Positions 12,065 to 22,941 of a DNA stretch of 64,000 bases are shown piece by piece. The first letter of the stretch is position 1. Each line of letters starts with the position of its first letter. Below the pieces are notes generated by a model. The model was not told the origin of the DNA and searched no databases. It was given only the letters and a program-made list of their open reading frames with translations. The position numbers were made by a program, and so were the translations under genes. The DNA lies in NCBI RefSeq assembly GCF_000208865.1, contig NC_018392.1:2903348-2967347 (forward strand), given 5' to 3'. The DNA comes from Neospora caninum Liverpool. Its lineage: Eukaryota > Apicomplexa > Conoidasida > Eucoccidiorida > Sarcocystidae.

Positions 12065-14862
12065 TCACGACACAACGACAAAAATGAAACCTTTTCTCTT
12101 TCCGCTCGCTTGCTCAGTTCCCCGCTTCCCGTCTACCGTAAGCTGCACAGTGCCGGCGATCTGCTTAAGACGCCTGCGAATCAACCGTCTTACCTTCAGA
12201 CGCCGATATGCCGCCCGAGTTAGCTTAAACGGCAAAACTGTTGCAGCAACTGCTGCTACTGCTGCCAAGCCATACGCCCCACTCGCACGCATGAGAAGAG
12301 CGATAGAGCCTTGACGGACTGCATCCTCCTGTTCCGGCATAGCTATGGTACGGCTACCATTTGGGAAGATTCTTGAAGTCGCCAGCCCAATGTTGGCTGG
12401 GTCAATACTGTTTGCGAAAGTTGCCACTACGTGCCTATCAACTCCAAATCTCTGGCGGATCCAACCTGAAAATTCATTCCGGAAGCCTGCCTCTCGCATG
12501 GCAGCCATCTGTTTCAACGTATTTCGCGCATAGCCAGCAACAGCCAACCAGCCTAATATAGCTGCTGCTGCTGCTGCGAGGGCTGAACAAAAGGCGATCC
12601 AACGATAAAAGCCCTTGTGACGCTTTGCCGTGGTGAATGCCGTAGGCGCTGCAACAAGGAGCACATTGTGACGAGCGTCATGCCGATATCTATTTCCGGC
12701 CGTAGTGGATAGAAAGAAACAACAGGAAATAATAGGCAAGCCGCCGCCCGACTGCACAGTCCTTTGTACAATACAGGACAACACAATGGGCCCTCTAGTA
12801 CTACCTCTTGATCTCTTCAGCCAGAGATGCTTCCACGGAGACGCGCAGGGAGAAAACGAGCTACGGTGGACCTACCTAGCTGTCGGATATCTCTCCAACC
12901 CACGAATGACAAGAACACCGGTCCGGTGGAGTCACATCTTTCCACCGTGCCTCTTGACTCTGTCTTCAGCGACCCGAGAGCAAACACACTCAGGGACGGC
13001 GAAGGGGCGGGGACTGTTCCGAAAAACAAAAAACTCGAGTTTTCTGCCAAATCATGGACCACACGATCCGAGCTGTGCTGAAGACTCAACGTGGCCTTCA
13101 GCACAATCGTATGCGGGATGGAACCAGCAAACGCCTCGACGTCTTGGATCGTAACGTCCTCCTTGAAAGGACCCGGCCGGTATCCTGAGCAGTCACATGA
13201 AAAACACACAATGCAACTGTGATTTTTGTGTTTGCTCAGTTGGATTGCCTGTGCTAGACGGTGGTCCGCAGCCCCAGTGCTTTGGATATTCTGGGCCGGA
13301 GAACCGGCGCTACACATCTTGGATTCACACATCATTGAGGAAACGCGGCAATACCAGGCACATCCGTTGCACATCTGGAAAACTGACGCAGTTCCGGTTT
13401 TGCCATTTCCTCCTAGAAGCCACGTGTCACCTTCAAACCACTAACCCCCCCCCCCTCCTGACAGGAAACTCGTTGTCATTCAAATGCAGCCTACACGTAC
13501 AGCTACATCGACGCACAGTTGTCAAGCATCCCCTTAAATATTCCGAGCTGCAGTGGTAGCATTTCTAAATCACATACTTGCTAATTGTGGTGTCGACCAC
13601 AGGAAATCGGTAAAGAGTATCGGCATGTCTCCGCTTCGTACACAGGTCATTAAGGTGCGGCTGCCAATCCGAGGCTGCCTACTACCTCCGACGATCACCG
13701 ACTCGGCGGCAATTGAGAATGTTAGCATGGGCGGCCTCCAGCGAGGATGAATTATCTTTTCGAAAGTGTATACTTGCCGCCCTTGATCGTCAGTATTGGT
13801 CGACTTCAGTCGAACCACGCTATATCGTCCACCTATGAAGCGGAGAAAAGGTACAACGGCTCGAACCAAGCTATATCATCGACCTATGAAGCGGAGAAAA
13901 GGTACAACGCCATGACTTCAGTCGAACCAAGCTATATCGTCCACCTGTGAAGGGAAGAAAATGTACAACGCCATTACGGTCTTCGCTTCTCAAAGTCCGC
14001 CCTTCCCGCTCAGCTTTTGACTGCGACAAAAGGGGTTTCGGACAACGGCAACCAGCTCTAGACCGCAGGTGTTTGTTAAGGAAAAACTGGTAAATACTGG
14101 TGCAGATAGAGAGACAGGCGCATCAGGGTGCAAATTAACAAGCACACTCGCCACGCAACTGAAGGCGTAAGTGCAGCTTCAGGAAGCGTGGTGGCCTTAC
14201 ATGCACACGAATGTGCTCATTAATGGAGAAAGTTGGGACACCAAATCCCGTGACTGAGCGTCTCTCATGTGACAAGTGGCACCCAACATGCAGATGTTTT
14301 CATCCTCATCAAGGCGGCTGCATACGCTGTTTGCGTACGCCTCACCACGGAAGCACGCTCCACAAACAAGTGGTTGCTCCAGGCTTCGGGATCGGACCAA
14401 GACAACTTCTTCCCGACCTTGCAAAAAGCCGCTTCTGGTGAGCTCCTCGTCGTGATGTTCGGTGACTCTATCTTGCAAGAGTTGCGGTACACGTGGCATT
14501 GCAACGCGATCTCGATACGTCAGATGGGTAACATGGCCACTATCACCTGAAACATGAACCCCGTACTCGGCCAAAGCCTCTCGCGACGTGAGTATCAACT
14601 CATAATCCGCCTCAGGTGCGAACCCGGGGCCTGTGGTCTCGCACTCCCCGTTGGTGGAATCTAGGAATGCTGATGCCACATCGTCATCTGCACGCGGAAG
14701 AACGCTGTCATTATTGCTCTCTCTTTTTTCGGTTCCCTCTGGCGTTTTCACTACCTTGCCTTTCACGTTGTCTCCATCTTTGTCGAGAGCGAATGCGAAG
14801 ACAAGGAGCCAAATAGAAGCCGGGATCGGAAAAGCATACAGAACAGAAGCTCGGTACCACAT
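12065..14862 (-). CDS. Predicted secreted/membrane protein with two C-terminal hydrophobic segments, 4 exons, about 513 aa, unrecognised
   Basis: Hand-built model with exons 14862-14418, 13781-13578, 13184-12876 and 12648-12065; all four phases agree and the total is 514 codons including stop. The first exon begins with a hydrophobic signal-like segment (about 8-25, ending LLVFAFA), then an acidic region. The central exons give a mixed soluble domain. The last exon has an alanine-rich transmembrane segment (FCSALAAAAAAILGWLAVAG), a soluble stretch, a second hydrophobic segment (AYGLAAVAAVAATVLPF) and a strongly basic tail. This layout resembles lineage-specific secretory families of coccidians, but I cannot name the family. 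The splice between exons 3 and 4 is the best supported (gtaggt donor, ttgttgcag acceptor). The acceptor of exon 2 is weak, so that boundary and the link to the first exon are uncertain. Confidence 0.5.
13810..13970. repeat. Three diverged tandem repeats of about 51-61 bp
   Basis: Copies start near 13810, 13861 and 13922, each opening with tcgaacca and containing ctatatc, cacct and gaag..gaaaa blocks. They lie in the first intron of the minus-strand model, close to its weak exon 2 acceptor. Confidence 0.8.
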
Positions 14863-17800
14863 TGTAGCCCAGCTTTTGTGTCCATTTATCGAAACTATGG
14901 TTTCGCGCGGCTAGGTTCTGGCACACACCGTCAGACAAACGCACACCGGAACTGTTTCAGCAATCCTCAAGAGAGTAGATAGAAAATCCAGGTGCCGTGA
15001 GTGGCCGCAAGAGCAGTCAGCTATCCTCACGTGCATGCCTTCAGGACTAAGCTGGGGGTCCTCGTATCTCGTTTCTGCAACGGCAGAGACTGTGAGCTTC
15101 AGCACAGCTTCCGGATTCGGGAAGGCAAGACATGGTAACTCTTGCCTCACTAAGGAGCGGGAAAGGCTCTTCCTTGTACCCCACACGGAGTAGGCGGCAC
15201 GCAAACCAGGGAAGACAGATACAACCCCGCGGGAACCACTGCGACGCAACCGCCAATAAAAGCCGACCTCCAGCAACCGGTGCCGATCACTCGATTGAGT
15301 GCCCCGCGTAGTCCCTCAATAGGCGTCGGATCGGCGTCGAGCAGGACATCCACGGGACAGGCATCGCCTAACGGGTACTTAACCAAATTGATTTGGTGCG
15401 ACTACACCTGGAGTGCGACACTTGATAACTCCCGAAGGCCCCACTTCTTCCGGCACATTGGAGCACACCAAATTTGACTCTGAACTTCCAGGGAAGGGGG
15501 CCACGGACCAACATATTCTCAAGGTTTACGTCCGCAAGGTGCACTACTCCTTGCGTCTACCCCGCTTCACGGTACACACCACAGAAAAACGCGGCGGAGG
15601 GGGATACAGGACATGACGGCGGCGGGGAACGACTAACCAGCGATTGCGGCTCGAATGAGTCGTCCCACACCGTTACCAACGCCGGAAGAGGGGTGACGCG
15701 ACGGTGCCAGAATAGATCAGTGTTTTATGACTTGAGAACCCACATTAACAAATATTCTGGTCACTGTCCCCCGTCCCACAGACAATCAACCCGAGAAATA
15801 GGACGTGGCTATCAGGGTTCGCCGCGTCCGCAGGGAAGGTCACCTCGAGATTCGTGGAGTTAATTTGACGGTCGACAGTGAGTTGTTGTCTAGCTGTGTT
15901 CTGCGTGTTTTTTTTAATTAAAAAAGTCGAACGCTGAGAGCATCGCGTCAGAGGCAGGAAGCTTACAGCACCACTAACCAGTAATCTGCCGCTAAGAACG
16001 CACAATACTACTGCAGGCGCCAAAAAAATTGACTGAACCGCCCTAAAGGTACACAAACAACAGTGCTCGCTTACCAACCGGGTCCCTAACACTAAAATTG
16101 AAGGACATTTTCAGCTGCGCTGTCAATCGAAATATGGATCATCCCCAATGCCTCCGAAGGCCCCCCCTACCCGTCATCGGACGACGTTCAGGATCACCTG
16201 AACTCTATTTAGCTAGACCACTCCAAAATAGCATTTGTGTGGCTCCTTTCCCCCAACGAAGAAGCATTAGTCTTAGTTGTTCTCACATGCCCTACGTTGT
16301 ATACTGCCGTACTGAGTTGCCTTCCCTTGTCTCCCACTATTTCTCGTGTATGAGATCACACTCTTCGACTGTCCTCGGAAGCTGCTGCGTCCGTTACGGA
16401 ACCTGTCTTCAGTCCACGGAACTCCCTTCCTTTCCAATCCCCCTGCAAGCTTTTTTTTATTCACTGCTTCCTGTATACGACGCAACCGCTGCCTCTTTGG
16501 CACCTTGCTGCCTTTGTTATGTGCCCGTAAGGCTCCCTACTGTCCTCGGACGCCTCCCGTCCATTCGCAGTTTCGAGTAGAAAACTATCGTTCCTTTCTG
16601 TGCCGATAAGCCCACATGCATTCTGTACGTCCACCGTTTCCATCATGAAACATCCGTACTCATTGTCTCCTGATTCTTCTCCTGTGACTACAACTTTCAG
16701 CCGCAACAACGCTTCCTCGTTGACATGGTTGGCTGGAAACCTGTCTGTCTCGGTGCTAACTTCATCCAACTGAACGCCTCCCAATCAAACAAAACTGTGA
16801 CATCGTGTTTTCTCCCGTTCAATCTGAGTCGCCTTAATACTAACGCCGGGTCCCCCCGTCACCCTGCCTCGGATCGGTGTACGTACAGCCTTGTGCAAAC
16901 AAAAGAAGTCATTTCTGCATGATGTGCATGCTCTTTGCCAAAAGTGCCAACGCTGCGGTTGTCCTGGTGTGTGCAGCAGCCGCTCCGTTTTCTTTGCTCA
17001 AAAGACAAATATTCTTCTTCATTTTCGCTCTTCACTACTCGTCGTCGCCGTTTCGTTCGTCGAGTTTCTCCTGCTAGGAAGGGTCTTGGCCCTCTGTGGT
17101 CGCCGAGCGCTGAATCATTCGAACAGTCGCGGACTACTCCCTGCGTGTGTCGATTTCTTGAGGCGATTCGTTGGAATAAAATCCCCGCCTGTAATGTTTA
17201 CGTTCCTTTCATGAAAACGGTGCTCTTATCCCCCGTCACAGTCTCATTTTCCCGAGCGTTTTCGCGCGAGAGAGCCTCACTTTGCTGTGGACGACATCAG
17301 CGGGTGACGAATCTCGAATCGGTTCTGGATTGGCAACCCACGACGCAGGAACTAAGAAGCACACATCTTGATGTAACTCCGTAAACTAAAACAAAAACGT
17401 TTCTCCTCCTTTTCGGGTCCCTGTGCAGAAGCACAGAATCCCCTACCGCCGAAAATACACTTGTCCGTTCAAAATGGCCTCATTCGCGTTTCTGGTTCGG
17501 CGGAATCTCGCTCTGTCCACACCCGCCATTTCTGTGCGTGTGAATCGTCCTCCTCGTCGTGTCCCGGTCACTTCGTCAAATTTCTCATCCCTGTTTTCGG
17601 ATTAGAGTCTCTTCTACCGCAGCGCATGGTGCATTTTCAAATCCTTCCGGCAGCACCTGCATGGAAAACAGCGTTCCTTTTTTCTTTCGACGGTGGATTT
17701 TTCCGTTCTCGGACACCCCGATAAAGTTGGTCTCCACGTCTTTCTGCCTTTTCCCCGGAAGAAACTGAGTCCTTGCTTCCCATTCTTGTTTTCCTTCTCG

Positions 17801-18249
17801 GAGGGTCCCACCCTCTCACGCCTCTCTCTGTGTGCTCTCGTCCAAGTAGACGCAAAACGGCTCTTTCGCGTGGCCCCTCGTCTTCAGCCTGTCAAAATCA
17901 AATCCACTGCTTTTCGGTCCTCTTGTGAACCACAAAAGTCTTCTTTGTGTCCGTACAAGGCTACGCACGGCCCCCTCTGTTCCAGTTGTGAACCTTCTGC
18001 GCAGTTCGATCTTCTCTCCCCGTATCTCTCTCCCGTGCGAGTTTCTGTCGCCTGGCTCCGATCGTCTCCCTAGCCGCCGTCTCCGCGAAACCAGGCAGTC
18101 TGTGTTTCCTCGCGTCCGAGTCTCTGTGGCGAGCTTTTACCTCCTTGACTGTAGGTACACCAACTCTGCCGGGAACGCCCGGCCCTGTCCCCTTCCCCCC
18201 TCCTGCGTCGTTCTTCACTTCCTGACACTCCCACTTGTTGCTCGAGAAA
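14863..18249. other. Region upstream of DNAJC11 with one coding-like scrap
   Basis: Between 15190 and 15386 (minus) a frame contains a hydrophobic stretch (FIGGCVAVVPAGLYLSSLVC) and a donor-like gtacaag. Near 15035-15150 another short minus-strand stretch (AVLKLTVSAVAETRYEDP) ends at gtgagg. These could be exons of a second island gene or a decayed paralogue of the 12-14.9 kb gene. From about 16.1 kb the plus strand turns pyrimidine-rich, and 16.9-18.2 kb is probably the promoter and leader of the DNAJC11-like gene. Confidence 0.4.
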
Positions 18250-19617
18250 ATGCCACCCAACCTGACAGCCTCCTTCGGGAGTCACGACACAGAGCCCGAG
18301 AATGGGCCACCAGGGAGCCCTCACAGAGGCGCGGAGTCGCCATCCGTGGCGAATAGTCGGCACTGCGACATTCCGGAGACGAGTCACTCAGGTAAGAGAC
18401 AGGTGCTCTTTGAAAGCTCTTTACACCCTTTCAGCGTATGCAGATGCACAGCCCCCGTCTGCCGCCCTTCACCACAACTCGAAGCCAAGCTTGAGCGATT
18501 ACGGCGCGCCTCTCTGTCTCCGAAACCTGTCTCCGAAACCTTCTGTCTCTGTCCAGAACTCCCGGAAGAGAAGAATGAGGAGATTCGGAGTCACTACGAG
18601 GTCCTCGGAGTCCCCACAGATGCCTCACCTGAGGAAATTCGGCGCATCTACTACGGCCTCTGTAAAGTCTATCATCCTGACAAGTGAGGTGTTCTCCTCG
18701 CCGACTCCAGCGCAAGTCGAAGCCATGATTTGCAGCGCTTTCCGTTCACCCTGCTTCCCGCGGGAGGGAAGAAGCGGGTATCCAAACACACTCACTTTCC
18801 GTCTCCAAGTGGAAGACGCAGATCTACAAAATTGCAAGGTCACCCATTTTGCCGGCGTCTACATATATACATTTTTGTGTATCTCGTATTGTCGTCAGTG
18901 AGATCATATATATATATATATATATATAGGCTTACCGGCTTGACTGCCTGTCTCTCTCTCTGGGTAGCCAAATGCACGTCCTTGTAGGTATGCATGCGCA
19001 CATGGACCTGCGAATTCGATTTTGTGTAGAATATCTTTTTTACCAACTGGCCGACCAATTCGTAGCGAAGCGTGGCCTGCTTCGAGTTTTCGATAGGGAA
19101 TTTTTGACTGTAAAGCAGCCTGTGTCGAGCCGAGCAAGTGTACGGAGGCTTGGTGCTTGCCGTTCTTTCCTCGTCTCAGGTCCTCCAGCAGCGTGTATGC
19201 AACGCGCCTTTGCGCCATCCAGCAGGCGTACACAGTCTTGTCCGACGAGACGAAGCGGCTGCTCTACGACATTCGGATTGGCGTCTACAAAGGCAAAGAC
19301 AAATGGACAAAAGTAAGAAGAAAGTGTCTAGCGCACCCGTATTCATCGTGGGTAAATATAAACAACGCACAATGGTATAAACACGTACACACACATATTT
19401 GTACATGCACATATATATACATGCATGTGCCTGTATGTATATGTGGTTCTATTTGTATACGTTTGCGCTGGTCTCGTCGTAGGAAATGCATTGCATGCAG
19501 ATGGACCTAAAATAGCAAAGCCAGCCTGCATTCTCTCCTTCTCTGTGAAGAATGAAGAAAGATGTCTTCAACAAGCTTAGCGCCCACAGCGCAACCACTA
19601 TGAGTATGCAACCTTGT

Positions 19618-19657
<40 letters not shown>

Positions 19658-21066
19658 CGATGCATGCGTATGTGGCCTGTCTCCCACGTGCATAAGATTA
19701 GTGTTTGGTTTCCTGTTTGTGTGGAGTAGGTCGCAGAAGTGTATCAGATTCAGCGGGAGCGTGCGGCACGCGACATTGAAAATATGGTGAGAGACAAAAC
19801 ATCAGATTCTGGTTCATTCAGTTCCGGGGCCGGGCGCGGGGTAGTCAGCGCATGCAGCAAAGAGGGCAGTCGTTTTTTTCGCCCCGCCAAGGTGGGCTCT
19901 GGACCACACAGGGGCGCATGCAGCGAGCCTCGATCATGAGCGACTGGACTGTCTCCACTTTTCGTCTCAGCGAATTGACTACCAGACAAAGTTGGAGCAC
20001 GAAAGCAAAGTCGGAGGTGAGCCTCACAGAGAAGAGCGCATGCATGCGCTTCGAAGGCGAGGTGGAGAAGCGGCAGAAGGGCATTTTGTGGCCTGGATAC
20101 TTCCCGATGCGCGAATGAACAGTCCGTCCACGAAACCACTTAGTTTGCCCATTTGCCGTCTCTCTTTCCCTTCCACGCTCGAATATCCTCCACCTCGCTC
20201 GCAGTCTGCTGGGTGCAAGTCGGAGTCGTATATATATATATGTATATGTATATGTATATGTATATATACATATGTATGTGTAGGTACGTCTATGCACATG
20301 GGTGTGTATATATCCGTATATCTGTGAATATGTCTGTGTGTGTATCTGTACCTCTGTCTGTACACACCGATATATATGATTTGGACTATGGCATGCTGAC
20401 TGGCAATAGGTGGGACCTGTTCAGCCCTCTGGAACTACGAGAAGTAGAAATAAATAGGGGTTACTGGTGGATTGCTGATGCATCTGCATGCGTGTGCAGC
20501 AGAGCCAGCATGGCACCGTCAGCGGTTCTGCGTCGGTATGGGACTGCTTCTTTGTCGCTCTCCTGCCTTCCCTGCTTCTTCGTCCCTGCCTCTTTCCTCC
20601 TGCACTATTCCTCTCTTTCTTTTCTTTCTTTCCGCGGCGTTCAGGTCTGATCATCCGAAAGGCCTTGTACGGAAACCTGCGACTCCGCCGGAGCTTGCTG
20701 GAACAGGAGTACACGGGTGAGAGTTGGGACTGGAGGGTGCACATGCCCACCGAGTCATCTTTCGGGGTCGCCTTCGTTCTCTCCCTCGATTCCCAACGCA
20801 AATTTTAACGTTTTCGGCTGCTGTATCAGACGGCAAACCCAAAAGTCTTCTGTTGCTGTCTTCAGGCCCGATTCGCGAAGACTGTCTCGAAGGCCCCTTC
20901 CTCAATGTCACGATTCCTTTGCAGGTAGTGAATTAGAGAAATCGAGTCCGTGCACGTGTTGTTCTTCAATTTGTAGATGTATATACATATATGTACATTT
21001 ATGCACGCACAAGAATATATATATATATATATATATATATGCGTTATTGTGTCTAGATCTGTAGCT

Positions 21067-21097
<31 letters not shown>

Positions 21098-22941
21098 TCG
21101 CATCATTGATCGCTTGTTGTGTCACATCCTTATTGAGGAAGCGCGGTTCCTGAGAAGCGTCCTGTTCTTTTCAAGATGTTCCGCCTCGTTCTCCGTTTCC
21201 GGCCGTTTGCGGGGTTTCTCGACCCCTTTCAACGGCCGCTGTCTCACGCTTGTCGCCTTTTTTGTCTCTGCGTCGTGCTGGTTCGCCTCTTTGCTCGCGT
21301 GCTCAGTGTCAGGTCGACAACTCGAGATTTATCTTTCCTGGAGGCTCCGGTTCGTCCATGGAGCTTCTCAACGGCTTCTACAACCCGGCGCCCTGTGTCA
21401 GTCACATAAGAACAAAGTTGGAACGCGACTGAGAAAAAGAGAGCGGGAGAGAGCTGGATGCGGGCTGGCCTCTCTCGACTGTGGGTGGAGCGGATCTGCT
21501 TCTTCGATTGCTGCCGTTACGATTTACAAAAGAACGGCTTCGAGGTTTTCCCCGGATATCTTTAAGTCTTGGAGACCTCCATCTGTGGACATGCACTCAT
21601 GTGTAATCGAATCAACCGATGTGACCGCTTTATATATACATATAGTTATATATATACATGTATATATATATATATACATGTTTGGATCTTCTGCGTGCAA
21701 ATGCGTGCGCCAGTGTACTCGTTGGCTGACATATGTGTATGATTCATCCAATAAGGATGGTGGGTATAATAGCGTCATCAGGTCACCAAACGAAGCTAAA
21801 CTCACTGTTCCCTGTTCTTAGAATTCCTAGGCTGCTTAAAAGTAAATCCTGGAAGTTGTCACTACAACAATTCGTGCCCAGTTAAAGCGTGACGATCTGT
21901 ATCATGCATGCGACGTTTGCCGCTGTGTCAGGGCACCAGGGTGGGAATGTCTTTCTTCCGGGGTGATTGTTCCTGCTCTCTGCAGGTCCACGAACACGAC
22001 GTTTGTCTCTACGTCCTCTACGACTTTAGGGTAAGGCCCAGAACGTGTGCACGCTGGACTGGGGGGTGCCGCATGCGTTCGTCAGTTCCTGCAGCGCTCC
22101 TCTCTCGCGCGTCCTCAGCACAGGTGTGCTTGTCTAACCTCGCGCACCGCCTCTGTCCATCTCCTCTGTTTCTCTCTCCTGTCTTGCTTCCTGCCACGTC
22201 TTTGGCGCCTTCTTACTTTGCTTTTCTCAGGGAGTGTTGCACGAGGTGACGGTTTGCGACCGCTCCTACTTGGCGATTCCCTTGAAAAGTGAGAGGCACG
22301 GAGCTCGTCTGTTTCGCGTGCAGTTCACCACATTCAGCTGCAAGGTTCCACTCTGCAGGAATTCTTGAGGGATGATCTGTTCTTGTCTCGACGTTCTGTG
22401 CACGCGTTCTGACACAAACCGAATCATCTTCAGCCCTCCAGTTCTGTTCGGAGTGGTCCCTCTCAGAAAAGGGCAGAGAGATAAACATAACCGGGGGCAG
22501 CACACGCTCTTCGTGCCTATATTCATATATACATACATATATTCACATGGGAAAACGGAAATGCATATATGTTTATATATATATATATTGGGGAGGGTAG
22601 ATTTAGATGCGTCGATTTGTGGATATGCATTCGACTCTACCTCACGTTGAACGGTCTGTGGAGTCTGCTCTGTGTTTCGTGTGGATTGCATTGCGTACCT
22701 CTTTTTGGACAGTGAGCGATGGGAGCATGGCGTGGCTGCTTTCCAGAAACAGAGTGTTCTCTGCTGGGGTTTGTGTCGTGTTTTCTGGGCGTCGTTAGGC
22801 CACCGAGTGTCTCCGGCGACGGGTCCCCGCGGGCCTTATGCCCCGTCGAATGTCCTCTCTCTGCGCGCACGCTGGAACGAAAAAACCACGGCGAGACATT
22901 CCCTCGACAGCGGTGCGCAAAAGCTCCAGTCTCTCGGGTGA
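18250..22941 (+). CDS. DNAJC11: Compact DNAJC11-like J-domain protein, 11 exons, 333 aa
   Basis: Homologue of the mitochondrial J-protein that in animals associates with the MICOS/SAM cristae complex. Exons are 18250-18391, 18557-18683, 19180-19312, 19730-19786, 19971-20016, 20645-20716, 20830-20924, 21313-21396, 21986-22030, 22231-22288 and 22799-22941, all GT..AG and in phase, giving 334 codons. Order: a low-complexity N-terminus, J-domain (about 58-135) with intact HPD at 87-89 and ending RLLYD, a charged helical linker (IQRERAARDIENM), then the DUF3395 C-terminal domain from GLIIRKALYG (169) through NVTIPLQ, GFYNPAPC, VLYDFRGVLHEV and IPLKSHR. Human DNAJC11 is about 559 aa; the long middle region between J-domain and DUF3395 is absent here. 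Intron 1 has a length divisible by three and no stop, so retention would add 55 residues. TA microsatellites sit in introns 2, 3, 5, 7, 8 and 10. Confidence 0.9.
18906..18928. repeat. (TA)n microsatellite, DNAJC11 intron 2
   Basis: Perfect TA dinucleotide run. Confidence 0.9.
19620..19655. repeat. (TA)18 microsatellite, DNAJC11 intron 3
   Basis: Perfect AT dinucleotide run of about 36 bases, the longest perfect run noticed in the window. Confidence 0.9.
21015..21094. repeat. Two (TA)n runs in DNAJC11 intron 7
   Basis: Perfect AT runs at about 21015-21040 and 21067-21094 separated by a short unique spacer. Confidence 0.9.
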
